A DNA stretch of 40,030 nt from Candidatus Daviesbacteria bacterium RIFCSPHIGHO2_02_FULL_43_12 (GCA_001776775.1 MFDD01000001.1:1804-41833), one strand, 5' to 3'. Positions 30,427-38,979 are shown, counted from the first letter of the stretch. The notes: generated by a model from the letters alone, not told the origin. Numbers and translations: made by a program.

Positions 30427-32568
30427 CTACTTTTCTAACTCCTTCATTTTGTCCAAAGCTTCAGGATCATTGGGGACTAGTTTAAAAACCGTAGTATAGG
30501 CCTCTTTGGCCTGGTCTTTTTGACCAAGCTGCTGATAGAACTCTCCAAGGGTTAGATAAGCTTCCCGATAATTTGATTTAAGCTCGATCGCTTTTTGCAA
30601 AGCTTTAAGCCCCTCATCAGTCTGGCCAAACTGACCTAAGATTAAACCTTTGTTGTAGTAAACCTTGGCATCTGTTGGTGCCAGCTGAATGGTTTTATCC
30701 AACATTTGCAGGGTCGTTTTTTGATATTTGTCATCAAGAGCGGAGAGCTGATAATAAGTGCGTATAGCAGTACGATAAAAAGAGGTATTAGCTGGGCTTG
30801 CTTGCAAAGCTAATTTAGTCTCTTGGTCGGCAACTTTAACTAGTTCCCCGGAGAGGCTGGCGTCCTGGTCTGAGGCGAGTGATGCTGTCGAGGCAGCAGC
30901 AAACCCTAACTCCGCTTTGTAATACGGTTCGTCTGGTCGCAGGGTTTGGGCCTGGGACAGATATTTATAAGCCCTAGTCGGAACGCCTGATTCTGAATAA
31001 TTCATGCCTAAGGCAAAAAGCGTGTCAGCATACCAAACAGTTCCAATTCCAAACACCAACCAAGCGATCGTCCCGGCTGTTACCAGTATCGAAAAAAGAT
31101 TAATAGCTCTATTGCTGAAGAAATCTTTCAGCGTGATCAGACTGAAATGAACCTTCCCTTCGGTATTTTGACCAGCTCCGACTATGCCAAAAGCCGGAAA
31201 AAGGTAAAAAAGGGTAGCGATCATTACTACCGAAAAGCCAAAAAAGTTTTGGACCAGATAGGAGATATAGGCTGCAAGAAGGCAGGTAATAAGCAGTTGG
31301 TCGTTGGTCGTTGGTCGTTGTTCGTTGTTGTTTTTTCCGCTTAACGATACACGATACGCGATAAACCAAACAGACCACCCTATAAACACCCCGATCATCA
31401 GCAGATATGTCCCGAAGCCAAACATTCCGGTGGTCGAAAGGTAGTTGAGGTATTCATTATGGGCTTTGTTATATAAAAAATCCCACTCGGAGACGAGATT
31501 ATGCTCAGTAGGCCGAAAGAGATAATAAGAGTAGGCAAAAGTTTCTACTCCAGTGCCAAAAAGAGGGAAGTGTTTAAAAGTTTCCCAGGCCCCTTTCCAG
31601 ACGATCAGTCGGATCTTTCCGGAATCAGTTCCACCCGCTTCCAATTGGGTCACACCGGGAGTGACTGAGGGTTGAGGAATATTGGCCGTTGGCTGGTTAG
31701 TCGTTTGAGTCCTGTTTAGTTGAGATAAATATTGGGCTAAGTTCAATCGTTTGAATCCGGATCCTAAAGATAGATTAATAATTACTATTACAGTTAGCCC
31801 TAGCAGCATAAGTTTCCGGGACAACTGAGGGCTTTTAATCAGACTCAAGAAGCATACGCCTAGTCCAGCGAACAACCCTAAGGTAGCGCTCTGAGAATAG
31901 GTAAAAGAAAAAGCCATATTCAAGCCGATCAGGATAACTAAATAGATGGCTCTAACCAGCAGGTCTTTAGCTGTTAAAAACAGATACAATCCGATAAATA
32001 TGACCATTGCCAAATAGGCTGCTAGCCAGTTGGGTTGACCAAGAGTGGCAAAGACTCTGGCCTGGACATCTTGGATCCAACAAGAGGCGGTCCATTGATG
32101 ATGAAGTAAGACACAAGAAGGAGAGACTCCGTAATGTTCGGGGATAGCGTAAAGAGCCACGATCAAGCCGCCAAAGAGAGTAGCTTTAAGAAAACCTGCC
32201 AGGTCTTGAGCGGTAAAATAAGCTGTAAAGACCAAGAAGAGTAAGCTGTAGCAGATAATCGACAGCAATCCGCCGTTCGACCGAGAATAGTAACCCCAAA
32301 TAGAAGTGTGGAGATCCATCGAAGTGACAGTCGACACTACCTGGGAAGCTAAAAAGAGCAGTATCGGCAAAGCCATAAAGGATTTACGCATAATTAAACG
32401 TTTAGAAAAAAGACAGTCCAAGATCCAGGCTCCGGCAATCAGGGTGGTAAGCAGATAAATAAAGATCATTTTATTAAACTCGAATAGTTCAAAATTTAGG
32501 CTGGTCCAGACCAGTGGAGTAGCTATGAGCAGGCAGTAATATAGGTAGCGGATAGTAGTCTTTAACAT
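30427..32568 (-). CDS. O-antigen ligase/polymerase-like membrane protein with C-terminal TPR repeats
   Basis: The 713-residue protein has about twelve hydrophobic segments in the first ~500 residues. A periplasmic-type loop has GTGVETFAYSYYLFRP and HNEYLNYLSTTG, typical of the O-antigen ligase (Wzy/WaaL) family. Residues about 515-713 form TPR repeats (AYKYLSQAQTLRPDEPYY, VYYNKGLILGQFGQTDEGLK, AYLTLGEFYQQLGQKDQAK). It would transfer lipid-linked glycans on the outer face of the membrane. This fusion is recurrent in CPR genomes. A Gln/Asn/Thr-rich loop (NNNEQRPTTNDQ) is encoded by an inserted word repeat at 31294-31362. Confidence 0.85.
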   Translation of the reverse strand: MLKTTIRYLYYCLLIATPLVWTSLNFELFEFNKMIFIYLLTTLIAGAWILDCLFSKRLIMRKSFMALPILLFLASQVVSTVTSMDLHTSIWGYYSRSNGGLLSIICYSLLFLVFTAYFTAQDLAGFLKATLFGGLIVALYAIPEHYGVSPSCVLLHHQWTASCWIQDVQARVFATLGQPNWLAAYLAMVIFIGLYLFLTAKDLLVRAIYLVILIGLNMAFSFTYSQSATLGLFAGLGVCFLSLIKSPQLSRKLMLLGLTVIVIINLSLGSGFKRLNLAQYLSQLNRTQTTNQPTANIPQPSVTPGVTQLEAGGTDSGKIRLIVWKGAWETFKHFPLFGTGVETFAYSYYLFRPTEHNLVSEWDFLYNKAHNEYLNYLSTTGMFGFGTYLLMIGVFIGWSVWFIAYRVSLSGKNNNEQRPTTNDQLLITCLLAAYISYLVQNFFGFSVVMIATLFYLFPAFGIVGAGQNTEGKVHFSLITLKDFFSNRAINLFSILVTAGTIAWLVFGIGTVWYADTLFALGMNYSESGVPTRAYKYLSQAQTLRPDEPYYKAELGFAAASTASLASDQDASLSGELVKVADQETKLALQASPANTSFYRTAIRTYYQLSALDDKYQKTTLQMLDKTIQLAPTDAKVYYNKGLILGQFGQTDEGLKALQKAIELKSNYREAYLTLGEFYQQLGQKDQAKEAYTTVFKLVPNDPEALDKMKELEK
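31294..31362. repeat. Word repeats (ggtcgtt and gatacac/gatacgc) inside the ligase gene
   Basis: ggtcgtt words repeat three times, then gttcgttgttg, then acgatacacgatacgcgata. They lie in frame and encode NNNEQRPTTNDQ in a loop between membrane segments. Confidence 0.6.
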
Positions 32569-32576
32569 TGATTCAC

Positions 32577-32605
32577 GATTTATGATTCAAGAATATTCAT
32601 AAATC
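32577..32605. repeat. Inverted repeat upstream of the ligase gene
   Basis: GATTTATGA (32577-32585) and TCATAAATC (32597-32605) are perfect 9-bp complements with an 11-base loop, followed by further gattca-like words to about 32632. It lies directly before the ligase ATG and may be another short interspersed word repeat or a regulatory hairpin. Confidence 0.55.
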
Positions 32606-32686
32606 ACTGATCATGAACCCTGAATCACAAGTTTGTTGCATCAATGATGGTAGCAAAATTCACTAACCTTAAACAAGTTAGCTAAT

Positions 32687-32715
32687 TTGACTTAAATTAG
32701 GCTATCAGATAGAAT
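32687..32715 (+). promoter_or_regulatory. Promoter of the unknown gene at 32723
   Basis: TTGACT (32687-32692) and TAGAAT (32710-32715) are 17 bp apart; the ATG lies 7 nt downstream. Confidence 0.65.
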
Positions 32716-32722
32716 CCCGCTG

Positions 32723-33259
32723 ATGTCTCTATCAATCGATCGAATCCGGGAATTAGGAAGTAGACTAGCTGACTTAGGTCAAAATGTTGCATTTCCTGAA
32801 GCCAACCGCTATCTCAGTAGGCATGGTCTGAAGCAATCTACCAACCCTGGTCTTCTCTGGGGAGTTGAACCTATCTCTTCTCGAAGAGTCCGGGATTTGT
32901 TTGCAGGCTTTGATATTTTACCTGAGGGTATGAGACCAGCCTTAAGCTGTGGTCAGTGGCGCGAAACATCTGTTTACGGCTATCCATTTTTTATCGCCAC
33001 CAATGCGATCTTGGACCCTGTCTTAAAAGCTCCAAGTGCAGATATTCTCCAGCGCAAGCCCGGGACACGCTTTCGATTTGGTACAGAGATCCATTTTAGT
33101 GGTCAGGGACGGGCAGGGGTGTTTGTTCGATTGCCAGGAGAGATGAGAGGATATGGACGGTTTATCGAAGGTACTCCTATCTGGAGGCTTGTCGAAGGTA
33201 AGTTAACGGAGGTCGAGTTAAATTTTGCCGCAGCAGCTCTGGCAATCCTGTCCCCTTAA
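32723..33259 (+). CDS. Unknown soluble protein upstream of mreB
   Basis: I do not recognise this 178-residue protein. It has no signal or membrane segment. The middle (RFRFGTEIHFSGQGRAGVFVRL) looks beta-rich and the rest helical. A TTGACT/TAGAAT promoter ends 7 nt before the ATG, making the start secure. mreB follows at 33300 with its own promoter, so the two need not be cotranscribed. Confidence 0.65.
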   Translation: MSLSIDRIRELGSRLADLGQNVAFPEANRYLSRHGLKQSTNPGLLWGVEPISSRRVRDLFAGFDILPEGMRPALSCGQWRETSVYGYPFFIATNAILDPVLKAPSADILQRKPGTRFRFGTEIHFSGQGRAGVFVRLPGEMRGYGRFIEGTPIWRLVEGKLTEVELNFAAAALAILSP

Positions 33260-33262
33260 GTC

Positions 33263-33291
33263 TTGTTCCAACCTGGTTCTTCTGCTACACT
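33263..33291 (+). promoter_or_regulatory. Promoter of mreB
   Basis: TTGTTC (33263-33268) and TACACT (33286-33291) are 17 bp apart, and the ATG at 33300 is 8 nt downstream. This decides the start: a longer frame from 33225 would overlap the upstream gene. Confidence 0.55.
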
Positions 33292-33299
33292 CAAGTTCG

Positions 33300-34358
33300 A
33301 TGTTTGACTCCTTCTGGACGCTCTTTGCACACGATATCGGGATCGATTTGGGTACTGTTAATACTCTAGTTGCCATCAAGGGTAAGGGTATTGTAATCCG
33401 GGAGCCCTCTGTAGTTGCCATTCACAAAAAAACCCGCCAAGTCTTAGCGGTCGGTACCGATGCCAAGCGGATGCTGGGTCGGACTCCGGCAGTAATCGAG
33501 GCCATCCGGCCACTTCGAGATGGGGTGATTTCGGACTTTGACACTACCGAGGCGATGCTGCGTCATTTTATCCAAAAAGTTCACCAAAATCCCAAAGGTT
33601 CCGGATTCAGGCTCCCCCGAATTGCCCGTCCGCGGGTAGTGATCGGGATTCCATCTGGTGTCACTGAGGTCGAACGCCGGGCAGTCCAAGACGCGGCACT
33701 GAGTGCCGGAGCCAGGCAGGCTTTTTTAATCGAAGAACCGATGGCAGCAGCGATTGGGGCGGGTTTAAAGATCGAAGATCCAGAGGGGAATTTCATTGTG
33801 GATATTGGTGGGGGAACCACGGAAATTGCCGTCATCTCGCTAGGAGGACTAGTGTTAAACCGATCTTTGCGGGTAGCTGGGGATGAGATGGATCAGGATA
33901 TTATCAACTATATGCGGATGCGTTATGGAGTTTTGATCGGCGAGAGGACGGCAGAGGACATTAAAATCGAACTCGGTAGTGCAACAGTGCAAACGCATGA
34001 GAAGGAAGCAGTAGTCAGGGGGCGAGAACTGGCCTCCGGCTTGCCAAAATCCATCCGTATCTCGACTGCTGAGATCCGTGAGGCGATCTCTGAAACGATC
34101 ATGCAAATCGTTAGTAGTATTCATGATATCCTAGAAGAAACGCCTCCCGAGCTGTTATCCGACATCCTAGAGCGAGGGATTGTGCTGACCGGGGGAGGAG
34201 CATTGATTAAAGGCTTGGATAAGCGAATCTCGGACGAGACCAAAATGCCAGTGCTGGTAGCGGATGATCCGCTGACGACTGTAGTCCGGGGTTGCAGCAA
34301 AGTTTTGGATGATCTTGACTTACTCTCCAAAGTCAAAGTCACCGGCGGTTTACGTTAA
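33300..34358 (+). CDS. mreB: Rod shape-determining actin homologue MreB
   Basis: MreB forms actin-like filaments at the inner membrane that guide wall synthesis. The 352-residue protein begins MFDSFWTLFAHDIGIDLGTVN, a short amphipathic N-terminus followed by the phosphate-1 motif. GTVNTLVAIKGKGIVIREPSV follows, then FIVDIGGGTTEIAVI (phosphate-2, about 163-177) and GIVLTGGGALIKGLD (adenosine motif, near the C-terminus). Length is normal. The start at 33300 is chosen from the promoter and family alignment. The stop overlaps the start of the next gene by one base (TAATG). No mreC or mreD is adjacent. Confidence 0.95.
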   Translation: MFDSFWTLFAHDIGIDLGTVNTLVAIKGKGIVIREPSVVAIHKKTRQVLAVGTDAKRMLGRTPAVIEAIRPLRDGVISDFDTTEAMLRHFIQKVHQNPKGSGFRLPRIARPRVVIGIPSGVTEVERRAVQDAALSAGARQAFLIEEPMAAAIGAGLKIEDPEGNFIVDIGGGTTEIAVISLGGLVLNRSLRVAGDEMDQDIINYMRMRYGVLIGERTAEDIKIELGSATVQTHEKEAVVRGRELASGLPKSIRISTAEIREAISETIMQIVSSIHDILEETPPELLSDILERGIVLTGGGALIKGLDKRISDETKMPVLVADDPLTTVVRGCSKVLDDLDLLSKVKVTGGLR

Positions 34359-34660
34359 TGACGAAGCGAGAAGGTTCTGCTATCATCACAGATACTCTTG
34401 ATCATTGGAGGATCAGTCGTGCTATCCGAAGACACGGAAAAGACAGAGTAATGCAACTTTTGGAGCGAGCGTTAAGAAGACAAGGCCTGGTCCTTTTTGG
34501 AGGTCCTGAAGTACTAACTCATCGAACTATTCTCAGCCCAGAGCTGATTTATGAAATGGTCTCCGTGGCCACCCAACCATTTGGTCAACAGGAAGTTGTC
34601 GGTATAAAAGTATCTAATCTACAAGAAAGAGAAGAGTTGTTTAATGTAGTACATAATTAA
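34358..34660 (+). CDS. Small unknown protein coupled to mreB
   Basis: This 100-residue, basic, probably helical protein shares one base with the mreB stop (TAATG), which implies translational coupling. I do not recognise it. RRHGKDRVMQLLERALRRQG suggests an amphipathic helix. It could be a regulator or partner of MreB, which is an inference from position only. Confidence 0.6.
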   Translation: MTKREGSAIITDTLDHWRISRAIRRHGKDRVMQLLERALRRQGLVLFGGPEVLTHRTILSPELIYEMVSVATQPFGQQEVVGIKVSNLQEREELFNVVHN

Positions 34661-34789
34661 TTTGAAGATTTTAAGAGGGAAGAGGAGAGTGGCACCAGAT
34701 TAAATGATATAGTTTGATATACTGTCTATAGTATTTAACCCATAGTATAAATAGATTGTGAATATCGATTGAGTGGTGCGGGTAAATTC

Positions 34790-35671
34790 TTACATTAAAC
34801 CTTTATCCGAAAGATACTTTTTTGTCAGTGCAGAGTCATGAGTGCGAATGACCTTAGCCCCTCCCCGAACAGCCTTTTCAGTCAGCTCTAAAGCCATTTC
34901 TAGCCTGTCCTGGGGCTCTGGCTTAGCATCAAGCTGATACTTTTGTTGTAGTAAAGTACCCAAAAAACCCTTTCGGGACAGTCCAATCAATATAGGATAA
35001 CCTAGTTTAGCCAATTCCGGCAGACGATCGAGGATCTCGACATTCTCTTGATCAGTCGTCCCAAAGCCGATACCGGGATCAATAATAATCTTCTCCGGGT
35101 CGATGCCCGCCCGAAGCGCTTTTCGGGTTTGGGCTGTGAAAAACTCCAATAGCTCGGTAATAACGTCAGTATGCCTGGCCTGTCGTTTTTGACGAGTGGC
35201 CAGAATCCCAGCCGGAGTGCCGAAGATATGGTAGATCACAAGATAGGCGTTATATTTCGCAACAACTTCATACATGTCAGGAGCAGAGAATTCACCGCAT
35301 AAAAAATTAATCATCTCTACTCCCTTCTGCAGGGCTGCCTCAGCCACTGGCGATTTATAAGTATCTAGCGAAATGATTTGGTCCTTATTCTTTTGATGTC
35401 GCACAATATCTATAACCGGTAAAATTCTGATTAATTCTTGCTCCACATTAACTGGTTTTGAATGAGGATTAGTACTCTCCCCTCCTATATCGATGATTTG
35501 AGATACGTCCAGATCGGGTGGAAGCCGTTTTTGGGGGCTTTTTGCCTGCCCGCCAGTGCCAGGCGTTGGCAGGCGGGAGCCTCCTCTGTAGAGACCATCA
35601 TCAGAGAACGAATCTGGTGTGGCATTGACTATAGACATTAAAATTGGCTTAGAAAAATCTAGTTTGACCAT
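34790..35671 (-). CDS. folP: Dihydropteroate synthase
   Basis: DHPS joins pterin pyrophosphate to p-aminobenzoate in folate synthesis. The 293-residue protein has SIVNATPDSFSDDG, IIDIGGESTNP, MINFLCGEF, IIIDPGIGFGTT and GLSRKGFLG, all classic motifs. Between the first two, the region that normally holds helix alpha-1 is encoded by a GC-rich palindromic repeat (35544-35577), giving RGGSRLPTPGTGGQ. It is the second gene of a folC-folP operon with a 7-bp gap. Whether activity survives the repeat-derived segment is not known. Confidence 0.9.
   Translation of the reverse strand: MVKLDFSKPILMSIVNATPDSFSDDGLYRGGSRLPTPGTGGQAKSPQKRLPPDLDVSQIIDIGGESTNPHSKPVNVEQELIRILPVIDIVRHQKNKDQIISLDTYKSPVAEAALQKGVEMINFLCGEFSAPDMYEVVAKYNAYLVIYHIFGTPAGILATRQKRQARHTDVITELLEFFTAQTRKALRAGIDPEKIIIDPGIGFGTTDQENVEILDRLPELAKLGYPILIGLSRKGFLGTLLQQKYQLDAKPEPQDRLEMALELTEKAVRGGAKVIRTHDSALTKKYLSDKGLM
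35544..35577. repeat. GC-rich palindromic (REP-like) element inside folP
   Basis: Arms CCCGCC/GGCGGG and TGCCA/TGGCA form a compound hairpin in an otherwise AT-richer gene. It is translated in frame as part of folP. A shorter similar run (gccgcccgcccgccagg) lies at 37162-37178 in another gene. Confidence 0.65.
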
Positions 35672-35678
35672 TAGATAG

Positions 35679-37103
35679 TTATCGGTTCACGGTTCTCAGT
35701 TCAGGGTCTGATTTTTTCTGTGAACTGCTAACTGTCAACTGTGAACTTGTCAGCAAGGGATAAATCTCACTTAAAAAATAGATCGATCCAGTTACAACTA
35801 AAATATTTTCTGTCTCTATTAAAGCTTTGACAAACGCTGTTTTCGACTCTGGCAGTATTTCAATAGCTTTAAAGTTTAACCGATCCAAAACTCTTTGCAT
35901 CTGGTCTGTCTTAGCTGACAGATGATTCCAATCATAGGTACTGGTAAAAAAACTAGTTAGATAGATTTTACTCGCTTTCGGCGCAATCATCTCCAGCATC
36001 TTCGCAAAGTTTTTATCATGCTTAAAGGAAACCAAAAAAGTTGGTTTAGTATCCGGATAAACTTGTTTTAAAGTTTTGATCAGACTAGACATTTTCTGTG
36101 GATTATGGGCACTATCCATAATTAAAGTTTTACCATGTAACTTCATCTGTTCGAACCTGCCCGGCCAAGATGCCTTGTTTAGAACGCCCCTAATTAATTG
36201 CTCTAATATCTGGAAATTATCTTTTTTGGCTAGATCAATTAATGCTGTTAGGGCCAAGCTAGCGTTTTCTGCCTGATGAGCGCCAATTAGCCCTAATTTT
36301 AGATTTTTCCAGGTAATTTTTTGTGTAGACCGATAGTTTGGTAGCTCATAGTTAAATACAGTACTATCGGCTGAAACGCGAACTTTCGAAAAAGTGACAG
36401 AGGGTTTAACCCAGGTTAGAGGACTGTGAGTCATTTGGCACTGATCCTCAATAACCTGATTAGTTTGAGGTAGCTGGTAGAGGCTAACTACCCTATTTCC
36501 CGGCTTTATAATCCCGGCTTTTTGCGTGGCGATATCCGCCAAGCGATGGCCGAGGATTTTGACATGGTCAAAGCCCATCCGAGTGATGATACAAAGCTTG
36601 CTGGGGTTGCTCACCGTATTGGTCATATCGAGTAGCCCACCAAGATTAGTTTCAATAACGGCATAATCGGTCCCCTCCTGCTGAAGGCTATAAAAAGCCA
36701 GGGAGGTTAAGACTTCAGCGTAGGTAGGTTGCCCATATTCTGATTCGGTAGTCTTCTCGATAGCCGGAACAAGTTGGTTTAAATATTTTAAGAATTTAGG
36801 CTTGCTAATCATCCGATTATCTATCTGAACTCGTTCGCGAATGTCTACCAGATGGGGCGAAATATGTAATCCGACTCGAAAACCAAGGGCTTTAAGGAGA
36901 ATACTGATTAGATATGCAGTAGAGCCCTTGCCGGAGGTCCCGGCAATATGCACAATTTTCAATTTGTCTTGCGGGTTTCCGAGCTCACGAAGCAGAAACT
37001 TGGTTCGAGCCAACCCTTTCTTGCCTGAATAAAGCTTTTTTGTACCGGTGGGAATAAAAGAATAGACATATTCCAGAGCCTGATCAAAGGTTTTTAGTTG
37101 CAT
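35679..37103 (-). CDS. folC: Folylpolyglutamate synthase / dihydrofolate synthase
   Basis: The enzyme adds glutamate to folates (and to dihydropteroate). The 474-residue protein has the P-loop GTSGKGST (about 55-62), HISPHLVDIRERVQI, NLGGLLDMTN, GFDHVKILG and KAGIIKPG, with MurD-type C-terminal blocks (LIMDSAHNPQKM). It is first in an operon with folP. The last ~25 residues (LTVSSSQKKSDPELRTVNR) are encoded by a gttcacag/ctgtgaac inverted word repeat and are probably not part of the ancestral fold. The promoter TTGTAG/TACAAT ends 10 nt before the ATG. Confidence 0.93.
   Translation of the reverse strand: MQLKTFDQALEYVYSFIPTGTKKLYSGKKGLARTKFLLRELGNPQDKLKIVHIAGTSGKGSTAYLISILLKALGFRVGLHISPHLVDIRERVQIDNRMISKPKFLKYLNQLVPAIEKTTESEYGQPTYAEVLTSLAFYSLQQEGTDYAVIETNLGGLLDMTNTVSNPSKLCIITRMGFDHVKILGHRLADIATQKAGIIKPGNRVVSLYQLPQTNQVIEDQCQMTHSPLTWVKPSVTFSKVRVSADSTVFNYELPNYRSTQKITWKNLKLGLIGAHQAENASLALTALIDLAKKDNFQILEQLIRGVLNKASWPGRFEQMKLHGKTLIMDSAHNPQKMSSLIKTLKQVYPDTKPTFLVSFKHDKNFAKMLEMIAPKASKIYLTSFFTSTYDWNHLSAKTDQMQRVLDRLNFKAIEILPESKTAFVKALIETENILVVTGSIYFLSEIYPLLTSSQLTVSSSQKKSDPELRTVNR
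35684..35746. repeat. Inverted gttcac/gtgaac word repeat at the 3' end of folC
   Basis: Words ggttcac, ggttctc, agttcag on one side face ctgtgaac, ctgctaac, ctgtcaac, tgtgaac on the other, separated by a T-run. It provides the C-terminal codons of folC and lies just before folP. Confidence 0.65.
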
Positions 37104-37113
37104 AAGCGGAGAT

Positions 37114-37142
37114 ATTGTAAGAGAAAAGAGTATAAACTACAA
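37114..37142 (-). promoter_or_regulatory. Promoter of folC-folP
   Basis: TTGTAG (37137-37142) and TACAAT (37114-37119) are 17 bp apart; the ATG at 37103 lies 10 nt downstream. Confidence 0.6.
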
Positions 37143-37147
37143 ATTCA

Positions 37148-37822
37148 TTAAGTCAAGAGTTGCCGCCCGCCCGCCAGGAGAGCCGTAGAATTATATCCGG
37201 ACGGTGACGGTACTGCCGAGTTGCCAGAGAGTAGGCCTAAGGCTCGAGCTAGTCGATTCTGTTCAAATGGGGATGTAATTCTTAGCACATTAGTGTAGTT
37301 ATATGTAGGCGCAACGAGTTTTGAGTTTTCGACTCCCTCTAATAATTTAGCCATGGTCTCGGGAGCGTGGAAATTTGTAAGAAATCCTAATGGATAGGTG
37401 CTGGCAGTGAGAAGACCTAGTTCCCTGTCTTCATTGTCAACAGAAAAAAGAAGTTCAACGGCTTGCCCAGATAAAGAATCTGCTCCAACGAGAGTGTAAG
37501 ATTGTTCTATTACACCAGAGGCCCAGTCACGAGGATATGCTCGACCCTCCCTATAAGTTACGCAACTATCTGCCACAAAAAACCCATTATAGTACACGCG
37601 GCCCCTTCTATCCCGAACATATCCGTTTGGGCTCCAGTCAACAACCTCTGCCGTGAAGCGCCCCATGTGGTGTCTTCCTAAAGTTGCCATAACCTCATCG
37701 TGAGTGGTGTGGGGAGAGTCAAAAAGTGACTCAACGCGAGCTCTCACTGCATCTGCGTCGAGTAATGTTTGACCGCTTAGTATTGTTTGACTTGGAGTAA
37801 GACGATCTGGACCTATTTGCAT
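37148..37822 (-). CDS. Unknown soluble protein
   Basis: I do not recognise this 224-residue protein. It is soluble, without signal or membrane segments. It has an N-terminal helical part (ADAVRARVESLFDSPHTTHDEVMATLG), a middle of likely beta structure (YVRDRRGRVYYNGFFV) and a GGR-rich tail. The promoter TTGACA/TATTCT ends 6 nt before the ATG, so the start is secure. It follows pyrD on the same strand but has its own promoter. Confidence 0.65.
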   Translation of the reverse strand: MQIGPDRLTPSQTILSGQTLLDADAVRARVESLFDSPHTTHDEVMATLGRHHMGRFTAEVVDWSPNGYVRDRRGRVYYNGFFVADSCVTYREGRAYPRDWASGVIEQSYTLVGADSLSGQAVELLFSVDNEDRELGLLTASTYPLGFLTNFHAPETMAKLLEGVENSKLVAPTYNYTNVLRITSPFEQNRLARALGLLSGNSAVPSPSGYNSTALLAGGRQLLT

Positions 37823-37828
37823 AGGCCG

Positions 37829-37857
37829 AGAATATATCTTCTGAGGTTAGTTGTCAA
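37829..37857 (-). promoter_or_regulatory. Promoter of the unknown gene at 37148-37822
   Basis: A consensus TTGACA (37852-37857) and TATTCT (37829-37834) are 17 bp apart; the ATG is 6 nt downstream. Confidence 0.6.
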
Positions 37858-37866
37858 TGATGAGCT

Positions 37867-38979
37867 TTATTTATATTTATCGGCTTCGACCCCAACGATA
37901 TCGTCGAGTTTTTTAACCTTATGTTTATCCATCCACTCAACTAAGCCTCTCTTGATCTTACCTGCCACAGCCGGACCCTCCGACCTGAGAGCTGATAGGA
38001 GTTGGATCGCCTTGGCCCCGGCCATGATTTTTTCCAAGGCAGTCTGGGTATCCTTTACTCCTCCAACTCCGATGATTTCCAGTTTTTTACCGGACTCCTT
38101 GTAGATATGGGCGATTTTTTCTGAAGACATCCGCCGGTAATCGGCATCATCTCCACTCACTCCCCCCATTTGCGTTTCCCAGTGGAGGCCATATTTGGAT
38201 TTAATCTTGGGGTTATTGGTCGTATTGGTGGCGATCAGGCCGTTGACTGCATTATTGATCGCTACTTCGATCACGTCATCAACTGCTCCTTTAGTCAGGT
38301 CTGGAGCGATTTTGATATATAGAGGCTTCTTGCCGCCCGCTTCTTGCATAGCTTTATTGACAGTCTTAACGATCTCGACTAAATGTTTTTTATCTTGCAG
38401 CTTACGTAGCCCGGCCGTATTAGGAGAGGAGACGTTGATCACAAAATAGGCGGCGTGACGATAGAGTTTTTTGACCACCAAAGCAAAGTTGGAAGGAGCA
38501 TCTTCGGGAGTTTCATATTTATTCAATCCCACGTTCACTCCTACCGGGATTTTATCTTTAATATATCTCTCCAGATTCTTATCCACTATCTCAAAACCAG
38601 GGCTATTAAAGCCCATTCGGTTTAAGTAAACTCCGTTTTCGAGTCTAAATAGCCGAGGCTTGGGATTGCCGTGCTGAGGATAAACCGGCACAGAGCCGAT
38701 CTCTACCCCGGCAAAGCCAAGTTTCCAAAGAGCGCGGACTGCCTGCCCGGTTTTATCCCAACCTGCGGCAATAATCAAAGGATTTTCTAGTTTAATCCCT
38801 CCCAGGGTAATTTGCAGTTTTTTATGCACAAATCTTTCCCCCCGGTGGTTAAAATATTCCAGTAGTTTTAACCCCCAAGGAGAGTTTTCTAGCTTATGTA
38901 AGAGTTGATGGGTGAGATGGTGTCCATATTCAGGATCAACGTATTGATCTAAGAGTGGACTAATGATGTGCTTATACAT
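37867..38979 (-). CDS. pyrD: Dihydroorotate dehydrogenase, class 2 (quinone type)
   Basis: It oxidises dihydroorotate to orotate in pyrimidine synthesis, passing electrons to quinone in classical class 2 enzymes. The 370-residue protein has the N-terminal membrane-associating helices of class 2 (about 1-50) and AGWDKTGQAV. The base motif NVSSPNTAG carries the catalytic Ser (about 176) of class 2. Later blocks are NTTNN and IIGVGGV. It overlaps the upstream LOG-like gene by 8 bp, so it is the last gene of a pyrC-LOG-pyrD operon. Whether quinones exist in this cell cannot be seen. Confidence 0.94.
   Translation of the reverse strand: MYKHIISPLLDQYVDPEYGHHLTHQLLHKLENSPWGLKLLEYFNHRGERFVHKKLQITLGGIKLENPLIIAAGWDKTGQAVRALWKLGFAGVEIGSVPVYPQHGNPKPRLFRLENGVYLNRMGFNSPGFEIVDKNLERYIKDKIPVGVNVGLNKYETPEDAPSNFALVVKKLYRHAAYFVINVSSPNTAGLRKLQDKKHLVEIVKTVNKAMQEAGGKKPLYIKIAPDLTKGAVDDVIEVAINNAVNGLIATNTTNNPKIKSKYGLHWETQMGGVSGDDADYRRMSSEKIAHIYKESGKKLEIIGVGGVKDTQTALEKIMAGAKAIQLLSALRSEGPAVAGKIKRGLVEWMDKHKVKKLDDIVGVEADKYK

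Noticed and set aside
33225-33299. Longer mreB start
   Set aside because: It would overlap the upstream gene, and a promoter ends 8 nt before the ATG at 33300, which also matches the usual MreB N-terminus.
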